A DNA stretch of 64,000 nt from Streptomyces sp. CC0208 (lineage in GTDB: Bacteria; Actinomycetota; Actinomycetes; Streptomycetales; Streptomycetaceae): contig NZ_CP031969.1 of assembly GCF_003443735.1 (NCBI RefSeq), positions 8,432,001 through 8,496,000 on the forward strand. The letters run 5' to 3'. The translations under genes and the position numbers were made by a program. Positions 24,762 through 33,196 of this stretch are shown one piece after another. Below the pieces are notes generated by a model. The model did not search any database and was not told the DNA's origin. It worked only from the letters and a program-made list of their open reading frames with translations. Within the stretch, counting starts at the first letter, position 1. Each line of letters starts with the position of its first letter.

Positions 24762-26215
24762 TCCGGCTCCTCGGTCGTGTCGTTGTCCACGGCGGTCAGG
24801 GGAAGCAGCACCTGGAAGCGGGTGTCGCCGGGCGACGACTCCACCTGGAGCGTCCCGTGGTGCTTGTTGACCACGATCCGCCAGGAGATGTCGAGCCCGA
24901 GGCCCGTCCCCTCGCCCACGGGCTTGGTGGTGAAGAAGGGATCGAAGATCCGCCCGCGGATGTCCGCCGGCACCCCGGGTCCGGTGTCCCGGAACTCCAC
25001 CAGCAGCCGGTCGTGTTCGAGCGCGGTCCGGACGGTCAACGTCCCCTCACCGCCGACGCTGTTGATGGCCTGCACCGCGTTGTCGATCAGGTTGGTCCAC
25101 ACCTGGTTGAGCTCGGCGGGGTAGGCCGGGATCCGCGGCAGGGTCCGGTCGTACTCCTTGACGACCTTGATCTGCTGTCCGATCTTCCCCGACAGCATCA
25201 GCAGCGTGCTGTCGAGGAGTTCGTGCACGTCGGCCACCTGGTAGGGCGCCCGGTCCAGCTGGGAGTACTGCTTGGCCGCGTCGACGAGGTGGGAGATCCG
25301 GGCCGTGGAGTCGTTGATCTCGTCCATCAACAGCTCGGTCTCGACGGTGTAGTTGAGCCAGCCGATCGCGTTCGGCAGGATCTCCTCGCCCACGGTCGCC
25401 GCGACCTGGTCGAGCCAGTCCACGTCGAGCCCGCCCTGCACGAAGGTGGGCGCGATCCGCCAGCCCTCCTGGATGCCGTGGTCGTCGAGCCAGTCGGCGA
25501 GGGTGTCCTCCCGGTCGGACGCCTCCAGGGGGCTCAACACAGGTGCCTTGGCGACGCGTTCGGCGGTGCGCTCCTGGATGTCGATGAGGTTCGCCATGAC
25601 CTCGGGGGAGTAGGAGCCCTGGGCGATGATGCCGAGCTTGTGCCGCATCTTGCCCACGCGCTCGCGCAGCGTCGACGTGGCCCGTACGGCAGCCGCCGCG
25701 GGGTTGTTGAGCTCATGGGTGAGACCGGCGGACAACGAGCCGAGCGCCAGCAGCCGTTCACGCTGTCCGATGGCACGCTGGGTGTTCTTCGAACCGAAGA
25801 AGAGCCCCTCCAGCAGATGGACCGCCATCGGGAACCACTCCTGCATGAAGGCCGAGAACGTCTCCGCGGGCAGCACGAAGAACCGTGAGGGCTCGGTGAC
25901 CCGCATGGAGTTGTTGTAGGTCTGCTGCACCCGGTCGCCGAGGTAGGCCTGCATGGACCCCGAGTACACCCCACGCTGCGAGGTGCGGTTGACCTCCACG
26001 TCGTCGCCGCCGACCCGGCGCGAGAGCACGACCGTGCCCTCGATCATCACGTAGAAGCAGGTGGCGGGCTCACCCTCGGTGTAGACGGGCCCGGGTTCGA
26101 ACCTCTCCACCCGGCCCGCGCTGCACAGCTGGCCGAGCTGTTCGGGGGAGAGCTTCTCGAACAGGAACAGCGACCCGATCTCCCCGGGGCTGCACGGCAT
26201 CAACTGCCCGCTCAC
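24758..26215 (-). CDS. Histidine kinase with cyclic-nucleotide-binding domain
   Basis: A 485-residue soluble sensor kinase. An N-terminal cNMP-binding (CAP_ED) domain occupies about residues 14-130 (YTEGEPATCFYVMIEGTVVL). The phospho-acceptor H167 lies in LSAGLTHELNNPAAAA. A dimerisation region follows, then the HATPase domain: N box NLIDNAVQAI, G1 DTGPGVP and G2 GEGTGLGLDI. No membrane segment is present, so the signal is intracellular. The gene overlaps both neighbours by 4 nt. The obvious partner is the receiver domain fused to the upstream oxidoreductase. Confidence 0.87.
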   Translation of the reverse strand: MSGQLMPCSPGEIGSLFLFEKLSPEQLGQLCSAGRVERFEPGPVYTEGEPATCFYVMIEGTVVLSRRVGGDDVEVNRTSQRGVYSGSMQAYLGDRVQQTYNNSMRVTEPSRFFVLPAETFSAFMQEWFPMAVHLLEGLFFGSKNTQRAIGQRERLLALGSLSAGLTHELNNPAAAAVRATSTLRERVGKMRHKLGIIAQGSYSPEVMANLIDIQERTAERVAKAPVLSPLEASDREDTLADWLDDHGIQEGWRIAPTFVQGGLDVDWLDQVAATVGEEILPNAIGWLNYTVETELLMDEINDSTARISHLVDAAKQYSQLDRAPYQVADVHELLDSTLLMLSGKIGQQIKVVKEYDRTLPRIPAYPAELNQVWTNLIDNAVQAINSVGGEGTLTVRTALEHDRLLVEFRDTGPGVPADIRGRIFDPFFTTKPVGEGTGLGLDISWRIVVNKHHGTLQVESSPGDTRFQVLLPLTAVDNDTTEEPE

Positions 26216-27888
26216 GACTGCTCCAGGTACCGGTGGACGAGCATCACGGCCATGGCTCCCTCTCCGACTGCGGACGCGACCCGCTTCGCGGACTCGGCGC
26301 GCGCGTCACCCGCGACGAACACGCCCGGAATGTTGGTCTCCAGGTGGTACGGCGGCCGGTCCAGCTCCCAGTCCGCCGGCGGCCGCCCGTCCGGGGTGAG
26401 GTCGGGCCCGGCCAGGATGAACCCGTGCTCGTCGCGCAGCACGGTGCCGTCCAGCCAGCCGGTCAGCGGGGCCGCGCCGATGAACACGAACATCCACTGC
26501 GCGTCGACGAGTTCGGTCTCGCCGGTCTCGGTGTCGCGCAGGGTCAGCTGCTCCAGGTGGTCCGAGCCGTGCGCGGACTCGACGACGGTACGCGCGCGAA
26601 CCGAGATGTTCGGCGCCTCCTCGATCTGCTGGATCAGGTAGTGCGACATCGACGCGGCGAGGTCGGGGCCGCGCACCAGCAGGGTCACCGACTTGGCGCC
26701 CCGGGACAGGTACATGGCCGCCTGCCCCGCCGAGTTGGCGCCGCCGACGATGTACACGTCCTGCCCCTGGCAGGAGGCCGCCTCGGTCAGCGCCGAGCCG
26801 TAGAACACCCCGCACCCGGTCAGATCCGTGCAGCCGGGCGCCTCCAGCTGCCGGTACGACACGCCGGTCGCCAGGATCACGCTGTGCGCGGCCACCGCGG
26901 ACCCGTCGGAGAACCGCACGGTGCGGGCCGCGCCGTTGACCTCCAGGCCCGCCACCTCACGGGCGGTGAGGATCTCGGCGCCGAACTTCGTCGCCTGACG
27001 GCGGGCCCGGTCGGTGAGCTGGGCGCCCGACACACCGTCGGGGAAGCCCAGGTAGTTCTCGATCCGCGAGCTCTGTCCGGCCTGGCCGCCGGTCGCCGAC
27101 CGCTCCACGAGCACGGTCCGTAGCCCCTCCGAGGCCCCGTACACCGCCGCGCCGAGCCCGGCCGGGCCGCCGCCGATGACCACGAGGTCGTAGAAGTCGG
27201 CGGTCGGGGTCGTGGCGAGACCCACGTGGGCGGCCAGGTCCGGGGCCTCCGGCTTGACCAGGGGAGTGCCGTCCGGGGTGATCACCACCGGCAGCCGCTG
27301 CCCGTCCTGGCCCGCGGCGGCCAGCAGCCGCTGTCCCTCGGGCTCGTCGGTGGAGTACCACCGGTACGGCACCTGGTTGCGGGCCAGGAACTCCCGCACG
27401 TCCGAGGAGCGCGCCGACCAGCGGTGCCCGATCACCTTGGTGGCGGGCACCGGCCGGTAGTCGCTGCAGCGCCACGCCTCCAGGAGGTCGTCGAGCACCG
27501 GGTACAGCTTCTCCTCGGGCGGGTCCCACGGCTTGAGGAGGTAGTGGTCGAGGTCGACGACGTTGATCGCGTCGATCGCCGCGCTGGTGTCCGCGTACGC
27601 CGTCAGCAGCACGCGGCGGGCGCCCGGATACACGTCCAGGGCCTGTTCGAGGAACTCGATGCCGTTCATCTGCGGCATGCGGTAGTCGGCCAGGATCACC
27701 GCCACGAGGTCGCCGCGCAGCTTCAGCTCCCGCAGCGCCTCCAGCGCGGACTCACCGGACTCCGCGCGCACGATCCGGTACGACTCGCCGTAGCGCCGCC
27801 GCAGGTCGCGGGCGACGGCGCGGGAGACCCCCGGGTCGTCGTCCACGGTCAGAATGACGGTCCGCGCCGATTCGGCGGCCTGTGCCAT
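26212..27888 (-). CDS. Receiver domain fused to thioredoxin-reductase-like flavoprotein
   Basis: A 558-residue fusion. Residues 10-130 are a response-regulator receiver (acidic pocket DDD, phospho-Asp D68 in ILADYRMP, LLTAYAD, YLLKPW). Residues about 150-220 look glutaredoxin-like, with WSARSS where a CxxC would be. Residues 230-558 are an FAD/NADPH TrxR-like domain with VIGGGPAGLGAAVYG and VGGANSAGQAA. The redox CxxC of TrxR is missing: the site reads YGSALTEAASC. The start is ATG at 27888, with GGGGAG just upstream. Phosphorylation by the adjacent kinase may gate flavin chemistry, which is inference. Confidence 0.87.
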   Translation of the reverse strand: MAQAAESARTVILTVDDDPGVSRAVARDLRRRYGESYRIVRAESGESALEALRELKLRGDLVAVILADYRMPQMNGIEFLEQALDVYPGARRVLLTAYADTSAAIDAINVVDLDHYLLKPWDPPEEKLYPVLDDLLEAWRCSDYRPVPATKVIGHRWSARSSDVREFLARNQVPYRWYSTDEPEGQRLLAAAGQDGQRLPVVITPDGTPLVKPEAPDLAAHVGLATTPTADFYDLVVIGGGPAGLGAAVYGASEGLRTVLVERSATGGQAGQSSRIENYLGFPDGVSGAQLTDRARRQATKFGAEILTAREVAGLEVNGAARTVRFSDGSAVAAHSVILATGVSYRQLEAPGCTDLTGCGVFYGSALTEAASCQGQDVYIVGGANSAGQAAMYLSRGAKSVTLLVRGPDLAASMSHYLIQQIEEAPNISVRARTVVESAHGSDHLEQLTLRDTETGETELVDAQWMFVFIGAAPLTGWLDGTVLRDEHGFILAGPDLTPDGRPPADWELDRPPYHLETNIPGVFVAGDARAESAKRVASAVGEGAMAVMLVHRYLEQS

Positions 27889-28008
27889 GCGTCTCCCCAC
27901 GCCGGGCGGTCGGTCGGGGCACGGCGCCCCCCGTGGTCACCGGCCCGGTCCCGCCCATCGTATGTTCGATCGCCCGGCTACGCGCAGGTATGCGTGACCC
28001 TGCCGGTG

Positions 28009-28362
28009 TCAGGCTCGGCGCTGCCCCAGCACACAGAACTCGTTGCCCTCGGGGTCCACGAGCGTCACCCAGGACTGCTCGCCCTGCCCGATGTCCGTGT
28101 GCCGCGCGCCCAGGGCGAGGAGGCGGGTGACCTCGGCGTCCCGGTCGTCCGGCCGGAAGTCGAGGTGGAGCCGGTTCTTGACGGTCTTCGCCTCCGGCAC
28201 CGGCACGAACAGCAGCCCCGGGATCCGGTCCTTCTCGGGACGGATCTCGAACTCGTCCGGTGAGTCCTCGACCACCACCCAGCCCAGGGCCTCGGCCCAC
28301 CAGCGCCCGAGGGCGGCGGGATCGGCGGCGTCCACGATGACTTGCTCCCATTCCAGTGCCAT
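28009..28362 (-). CDS. VOC family protein
   Basis: A 117-residue vicinal-oxygen-chelate/glyoxalase-fold protein with two beta-alpha-beta-beta-beta modules (WEQVIVDAADPAALGRWWAE through LHLDFRPDDRDAEVTRLLAL). The C-terminal VTLVDPEGNEFCVL is a typical family end. Metal-ligand positions are partly kept (H in LHLDFR and E in GNEFC). The reaction is unknown; many such Streptomyces paralogues are uncharacterised. The start is ATG at 28362; a longer frame to 28404 lacks a ribosome site. Confidence 0.8.
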   Translation of the reverse strand: MALEWEQVIVDAADPAALGRWWAEALGWVVVEDSPDEFEIRPEKDRIPGLLFVPVPEAKTVKNRLHLDFRPDDRDAEVTRLLALGARHTDIGQGEQSWVTLVDPEGNEFCVLGQRRA

Positions 28363-28429
28363 GCGGGGAGCGTAGTGAAGACTGAGGATCAGGGTCCACC
28401 GCATTGATCAAGAACGAGGAGGCCGGCGT

Positions 28430-29302
28430 ATGACACGCCCGATCACCGCAGGGATCGACGGAACCGAGGAGTCCCTCGCCGCACTGGGCTGGGCCGCCCG
28501 GGAGGCGGTCCGGCGCGGAACGGGGCTGCGGGTGGTGCACGCCTGGCGGTTCCAGCCGTACGAGGGGATCGACGCGGGGGACCGGGACACCCAGGCGGGC
28601 TGGGCGCGGGACGCCATGGCCGAGGCCGTCCGAGCCGTCACCGGACGGCACACCGGGCTCGACGTGGACACCGACCTCGTGGAGGGAGGCAGCGTCGACG
28701 TGCTGGTCGCCGCCGCGTCCGACGCCGAACTGCTGGTCCTGGGCTCCCGTGGACACGGGCCGGTGGTGGGCTTCCTGCTGGGCTCGGTGGGCCAGCAGGT
28801 GATCGCCGAGGCCACGCGGCCCGTGGTCCTGGTGCGGGCCGGGGACCAGGCCGGCGCGGAGGTCTCGGGGCGCGAGATCGTCGTGGGCCAGGAGGGCGAC
28901 CCGGAGGACAGCGCCGAGGTCATGCGGTTCGCCTTCGAGACGGCGGCGGCACGGGGAGCGGCCGTGCGTGCCGTACGGGCCTGGACGCTGCCGCCGGTGT
29001 TCGCCTACAGCCCGGGTTCGCTGAAGCTCCTCGACGAGGCCGGCGGGCTGGAGCCGTACGAGAAGAAGGCCCTGGCCTCGGCGCTCCAGCCGTGGCGGGA
29101 GCGCTTCCCGGACGTGCCGGTCGTCGAGCACGTGGAGATGGGCAGCGCGGGCCAGGTGCTGCTGTCGATGACCGCCAGGGCTCAGCTGATGGTCGTGGGC
29201 CGTCGGGCCCGTCGTACCGCGGTGGGCGCCCGGATCGGATCGGTCGCGCACGGTGTGCTGCACCACGCGGACTGCCCGGTGGCCGTGGTCCCGCACGCCT
29301 GA
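28430..29302 (+). CDS. Universal stress protein, tandem UspA domains
   Basis: A 290-residue cytoplasmic protein with two Usp domains (about 1-140 and 150-290). The first has the ATP-binding G-2x-G-9x-GS pattern intact (GSRGHGPVVGFLLGSVGQQV). The second is a variant (GRRARRTAVGARIGSVAHGV). Proteins of this type are typically induced by dormancy, hypoxia or stationary phase in actinobacteria. GAGGAGG precedes the ATG. It is convergent with the DUF4032 gene, separated by 2 bp. Confidence 0.9.
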   Translation: MTRPITAGIDGTEESLAALGWAAREAVRRGTGLRVVHAWRFQPYEGIDAGDRDTQAGWARDAMAEAVRAVTGRHTGLDVDTDLVEGGSVDVLVAAASDAELLVLGSRGHGPVVGFLLGSVGQQVIAEATRPVVLVRAGDQAGAEVSGREIVVGQEGDPEDSAEVMRFAFETAAARGAAVRAVRAWTLPPVFAYSPGSLKLLDEAGGLEPYEKKALASALQPWRERFPDVPVVEHVEMGSAGQVLLSMTARAQLMVVGRRARRTAVGARIGSVAHGVLHHADCPVAVVPHA

Positions 29303-29304
29303 GG

Positions 29305-30546
29305 TCAGTCGGCGGTGGCCGGAGTGGGCTGGAGCGTCTCGCGGGCCTTGGGGAGGATGTTCGTGATGTAGTCGTCCACCGCGGTGTCCAGGCCGATGTC
29401 GTGCTGGGCCCGCTCGGACAGGTACCAGCGGTGCTCCAGGAGCTCGTGGTAGATCTCGGCCGGGTCCATCGACCCGCGCATCTCCGGCGGCACGGCCCGT
29501 ACCGTGGGCCGGAAGACGTCCCGCACCCAGCGGTGGGCGAGTACCTCCGGACGAGCGCCGAGCGGGTCGCCGGGGGCGTAGTCCTCCTGGGTGGCCATCC
29601 AGCTCTCCAGGTCGTTCAGCAGCCGTCGGGCCTGGTTCTCCTCGGCGTCCAGGCCCGTCAGGCGCAGGAGCTGGCGCTGGTGGTGACCGGCGTCCACGAC
29701 CTTCGGGACGAACGTGACCTCGTCGCCGTTCGGCGCGTGCTCGATCTGCATCTCGGCCACGTCGAAACCGAGGTCGTTGAGCCGGCGGATCCGGCGCTCG
29801 ATGTAGTGGTACTTGCCCGCCGGGTAGACGGACCTGCGGGTCAGCTCCTCCCACAGGCTGCCGTATCGCGAGCAGATCTCCATGCCGAACTCGATCGCGT
29901 CCACCGAGGGGTGCAGCGCCCCGGAGGCCTCCAGATCGAGCAGCTCACCGCTGATGTTGACGCGGGCGAGGTCGAGGTCGTAGTCCCGCTGCCCGGGGCT
30001 GAGCTGCGGATGCAGGTCGCCGGTCTCGGCGTCGACGAGGTAGGCGGCGTAGGCGCCCGCGTCCCGGCGGAACAGGGTGTTGGACAGGGAGCAGTCGCCC
30101 CAGGCGAACCCGGCCAGGTGCAGGCGGACCAGAAGGACCGCCAGGGCGTCCATCAGGCGGTGCATGGTGGCGGGCCGCATGGTCGTCTCGAACATCGAGC
30201 GGTACGGCATCGAGCCGCCCAGATGCCGGGTGACCAGCACCGGCTCCAGCGGGGCGTCCTCGGCGTCGGTGCGCCCGGTGACCACGGCGAGCGGGTCGAC
30301 GGCGGGGATGCCGAGCCGGTCCAGGTCGCGCAGCAGCTCGTACTCGCGCAGCGCCGGGCGCTCGGCGAGTTCCTTCACGGCGATGACCTCGTCGCCGGCG
30401 CGGGCGTAGCGCACCACGTGGCGGGATATGCCGCGCGGCAGCGGGACCAGGACCTCCTCCGGCCACTGCTCCAGCGGCAGCTGCCACGGCAGTTCGAGCA
30501 GGAGCGCGGGGTGCTCCGGGTTCGTCGCGCTGATCTGCAGTGCCAT
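29305..30546 (-). CDS. DUF4032 domain protein with kinase-like N-terminus
   Basis: A 413-residue protein. The N-terminal half resembles a lipopolysaccharide/aminoglycoside-type kinase fold: EVIAVKELAERPALREYELL contains a plausible ATP lysine and helix-C glutamate. GFAWGDCSLSNTLF replaces the usual HGDL/HxDxxxxN loop (D and N kept), and YLVDAETGD is at the metal-binding Asp position. The C-terminal half is the actinobacterial DUF4032. It may phosphorylate a small molecule or sugar, but no substrate is known. Confidence 0.83.
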   Translation of the reverse strand: MALQISATNPEHPALLLELPWQLPLEQWPEEVLVPLPRGISRHVVRYARAGDEVIAVKELAERPALREYELLRDLDRLGIPAVDPLAVVTGRTDAEDAPLEPVLVTRHLGGSMPYRSMFETTMRPATMHRLMDALAVLLVRLHLAGFAWGDCSLSNTLFRRDAGAYAAYLVDAETGDLHPQLSPGQRDYDLDLARVNISGELLDLEASGALHPSVDAIEFGMEICSRYGSLWEELTRRSVYPAGKYHYIERRIRRLNDLGFDVAEMQIEHAPNGDEVTFVPKVVDAGHHQRQLLRLTGLDAEENQARRLLNDLESWMATQEDYAPGDPLGARPEVLAHRWVRDVFRPTVRAVPPEMRGSMDPAEIYHELLEHRWYLSERAQHDIGLDTAVDDYITNILPKARETLQPTPATAD

Positions 30547-30587
30547 CGGTGCTCTGTCCTCGCCTGGTCGGTGATCGTCACCTCACC

Positions 30588-31334
30588 TTAGAGCGCGCGG
30601 TCCCTGGCCTGAAGTGCCGCTTCACGGACCGGACCGCGGTACACCGGGCCGTGCCCCGGCAGCAACACCTCACCCTCCAGCTGCGCGAACACGTCCAGCG
30701 ACGCCACGGCACGCGCGCGCTCGTGGTGGAACATGTCCGGCAGCAGCTGGGGCCCCTTGACCCGTGAGGTGGGGTGACCGCTCACGAGGCCGTCGCCCGA
30801 GATCACCACGCCGCGGTCGGGGAGGTGGAAGGCGCAGTGTCCGTCGGTGTGGCCCGGTGTGTGGACGGGCACCGGGCGGCCGGGCAGATCGAGGGCGCCC
30901 TCCGCCGGGAACGGCTGCGGGGAGGTGACGGGCACATGGGCCGTGCCGCCCACGCGGATCGCGTGCACCGCCCACGGCAGCACACCGGGGCGCCAGCCGT
31001 TCTTCAGGACCGTCCCGACGGAGACCTGGTGCAGGAACTCACGCCGGGCGTGCGGGACTTCGGCCTCGTGCAGGTAGACCGGCGTGCCGTAGGCGCTGCG
31101 CAGGTACTCGGCGGAGCCCAGGTGGTCGTTGTGGGCGTGCGTGATGAGCACCGCCGTGAGCGCCTCCGGTGAACTGCCCACCTCCGCGAGGGAGGCGAGC
31201 ACCTGGTCCCGGTCGCCCGGGTAGCCGGTGTCGACCAGCGTGGCGGAGCTTCCCTCGGTCAGGATCACCCAGTTGGTGTTGCTGCCGTGCACCAGATAGG
31301 TGCCGTCCGCGACTTGCTGCACGCCTGCGCTCAT
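30588..31334 (-). CDS. MBL-fold metallo-hydrolase
   Basis: A 248-residue metallo-beta-lactamase-fold hydrolase. The metal motif is THAHNDH (H66, H68, D70, H71), with later ligands in HTPGHTDGHCAF, ISGDGLVSG and LLPGHGPV. The ligand set is complete, so a two-metal hydrolase of thioesters, lactones or phosphoesters is expected; the substrate is unknown. The start is ATG at 31334; the frame continues to 31496 but without support. There is no signal peptide. Confidence 0.87.
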   Translation of the reverse strand: MSAGVQQVADGTYLVHGSNTNWVILTEGSSATLVDTGYPGDRDQVLASLAEVGSSPEALTAVLITHAHNDHLGSAEYLRSAYGTPVYLHEAEVPHARREFLHQVSVGTVLKNGWRPGVLPWAVHAIRVGGTAHVPVTSPQPFPAEGALDLPGRPVPVHTPGHTDGHCAFHLPDRGVVISGDGLVSGHPTSRVKGPQLLPDMFHHERARAVASLDVFAQLEGEVLLPGHGPVYRGPVREAALQARDRAL

Positions 31335-31547
31335 GATCGCCCCGCCCGGTGAGTCCCTGCCCGACGGCACACAGCAAAGCAGACGCTCAGGCGATCCGGA
31401 GCGGCGGGTACCGGTCTTCCATCCGTCAACTTCCGGCGGCCGATTCCAGCGGTGGACCTGCCCGTTGACGAGGCTGCCTACGGCGCCGGGGCGCACCCCG
31501 GGCGGGCACGCTCACAGAGACCTGCGCCCCCCGGACTCCGGGCCCGC

Positions 31548-31754
31548 CCGCGCCACGGTGTCGTCCTCGCGGCCCGCCGCCGCGGTGGCTTGTGCTGGTC
31601 CTTCCCGTCCCACCTCCGGAGGGGCGAGGCTGCCTCCGGTGCCGAGCTCCCGGGCCGCCACGCCGCGCCACGGTGTCGTCCTCGCGGCCCGCCGCCGCGG
31701 TGGCTTGTGCTGGTCCTCCTCGTCCGGCCCCCGGAGGGACGAGGCTGCCTCCGG
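31548..31754. repeat. Imperfect 115-bp-period tandem repeat, non-coding
   Basis: The 474-bp gap between the MBL and AlkB genes holds two copies of a 92-bp sequence, 31548-31639 and 31663-31754, matching at 86 of 92 positions and identical over the first 55. Small frames through it (Arg/Ala-rich) look spurious. I recognise similar translated fragments from Streptomyces intergenic regions, so this may be a dispersed repeat family. I see no gene here. Confidence 0.75.
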
Positions 31755-31775
31755 CACCGTCCGCCGGAGGCAGCC
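31743..31775. terminator. 13-bp stem hairpin after alkB-like gene
   Basis: GGCTGCCTCCGGC (31743-31755) pairs perfectly with GCCGGAGGCAGCC (31763-31775) across a 7-nt loop, 33 nt beyond the AlkB stop. It is the most stable stem in this gap. Confidence 0.65.
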
Positions 31776-31808
31776 CCCGCGTGCGGCCGAAGCAGCCGCC
31801 TCTCTGCC

Positions 31809-32438
31809 TCAGTGCACGCCGTGCGGGCGGAACTGGATGCTGATGCGCGGTCCCGTCGCGCGCGTCGACTTCGGTACGGCGTGCTCCCAGGTGCGCTGGC
31901 AGGAGCCGCCCATCACGATCAGGTCGCCGTGGCCCAGCGGCCGCCGCAGCGTCTCGCCGCCGCCACGCGCCGGCCGCAGCACGAGGTCGCGCGGCGCGCC
32001 CACGGAGAGGATCGCGACCATGGTGTCGTGGCTGCCCCCTCGCCCGCCCCGGTCGCCGTGCCAGGCGACGCTGTCGCGGCCGTCGCGGTAGTAGCAGAGC
32101 CCGGCCGTCGTGAACGGCTCGCCGAGCTCGTCGGCGTAGTGCGCGGTGAGCGCCTCGCGGGCCTCGGTGACCACGGGATGCGGCAGCTCGTCGTCCACGC
32201 CGTAGAAGGCGAGCAGCCGCGGGACGTCGACGACGTGGTCGTACATCGTGCGGCGCTCCGCACGCCAGGGCACCTCTGCGGCCAGCCGTTCGAACAGGAC
32301 GTCCGAGCCGCCGAGCCATCCGGGGAGTACGTCGATCCAGGCGCCGTGGGCGAGCACGGTACGGCGGATCCCGTCGAGGGGGCCGAGCCGGAGCTGGTCG
32401 GTCTGGTCGAAGAGGGAGCCCTGGAGGTGCGCGGTCAT
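31809..32438 (-). CDS. alkB: AlkB-family 2-oxoglutarate/Fe(II) dioxygenase
   Basis: A 209-residue AlkB-like dioxygenase, expected to repair alkylated bases by oxidative demethylation. Iron ligands are H127 and D129 (AWHGDRG) and H186 (TWEHAV). The 2-oxoglutarate arginines R198 and R204 are in RISIQFR. All are intact and the length is normal. The start is ATG at 32438; the longer frame to 32528 would include the TetR operators. It is divergent from the TetR gene, so the shared operator region may also affect it. Confidence 0.88.
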   Translation of the reverse strand: MTAHLQGSLFDQTDQLRLGPLDGIRRTVLAHGAWIDVLPGWLGGSDVLFERLAAEVPWRAERRTMYDHVVDVPRLLAFYGVDDELPHPVVTEAREALTAHYADELGEPFTTAGLCYYRDGRDSVAWHGDRGGRGGSHDTMVAILSVGAPRDLVLRPARGGGETLRRPLGHGDLIVMGGSCQRTWEHAVPKSTRATGPRISIQFRPHGVH

Positions 32439-32501
32439 GAATCCAGCGTACTCCTTATTCGAAAATCTGTTCCCATGAAGTTCGCTGAGGCGTTCGACTC
32501 T

Positions 32502-32540
32502 TTCGATACATCGACGTATCGGATACATTCATGTATCGAA
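32502..32540. promoter_or_regulatory. Overlapping palindromes, probable TetR operators
   Basis: TTCGATACAT (32502-32511) is repeated inverted as ATGTATCGAA (32531-32540). Inside are two smaller dyads: CGATAC/GTATCG (32504-32509 and 32516-32521) and GATACAT/ATGTATC (32522-32528 and 32531-32537). They end 2 nt before the GGAGG of the TetR gene, as expected for autorepression. Confidence 0.65.
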
Positions 32541-32552
32541 CGGAGGACCGAC

Positions 32553-33179
32553 ATGGTGGTGGAGGACACGACCAGGCGTGTGACCAGGCGCCGGGTCCGC
32601 ACGCGTGCCAACCTCCTGGACGCGGCCTTCTCGGTGTTCGCCGCCAAGGGCTTCGGACGGGTGTCGATCGAGGAGGTCTGCGAGGCCGCCGGGTACAGCC
32701 GAGGCGCCTTCTACTCGAACTTCGACAGTCTCGACGAGCTGTTCTTCGCGCTCTACCAGCAGCGCGCCGACCTCATCGCCGACCAGGTCTCCGGCGCCCT
32801 CGCCCTCGACGGCCCCGGCCTCGACGTGCCGGCCGCCGTCGACCGGGTCACCGACGTGCTGCTCCTGGACCGGGACTGGCTCCTGGTGAAGACCGACTTC
32901 CTGGTGCACGCCGCCCGCGCGCCCGAGGTCGCCCGGACCCTGCTCGAACACCGGGCCCGGCTCCGGAGCGCCATCGCCGACCGGCTGGCACGCACGCGTG
33001 GGCACGCCGAACTGCCCGCCGTGCTGGTCGACGTCGAGGGCGCCGCCCATGCCGTGGTCGCCGCCTACGACGGGGTCACCGTCCAACTGCTCCTGGACGG
33101 GGACCTGGAGCGGGCCCGGGTCTGGCTCAAGCAACTGCTCACCGCGCTGCTCACCGACGGCAGCGACACCACCGTATGA
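32553..33179 (+). CDS. TetR/AcrR family transcriptional regulator
   Basis: A 208-residue TetR-type repressor. The N-terminal HTH (about 15-62) reads RANLLDAAFSVFAAKGFGRV, then EEVCEAAGYSRGAFYSNFDS. The C-terminal helical domain would bind a ligand. The start is ATG at 32553 with GGAGG 7 nt upstream. The upstream dyads are likely its own operators. It sits directly before the flavin dehydrogenase, with only 17 bp between them, so it probably regulates that gene and possibly the divergent alkB. Confidence 0.88.
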   Translation: MVVEDTTRRVTRRRVRTRANLLDAAFSVFAAKGFGRVSIEEVCEAAGYSRGAFYSNFDSLDELFFALYQQRADLIADQVSGALALDGPGLDVPAAVDRVTDVLLLDRDWLLVKTDFLVHAARAPEVARTLLEHRARLRSAIADRLARTRGHAELPAVLVDVEGAAHAVVAAYDGVTVQLLLDGDLERARVWLKQLLTALLTDGSDTTV

Positions 33180-33196
33180 GGGAAGGGACGGTCGCC

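Noticed and set aside
27752..29854. 700-codon frame crossing the VOC and USP genes
   Set aside because: Spans several real genes on both strands and has no domain.
31548..31754. CRISPR array
   Set aside because: Only two copies, 92 bp long, with a 23-bp gap; not a repeat-spacer pattern, and no cas genes.
31512..31757. Small Arg/Ala-rich frame in the AlkB-MBL gap
   Set aside because: It is the translation of the tandem nucleotide repeat; no start site or conservation signal.
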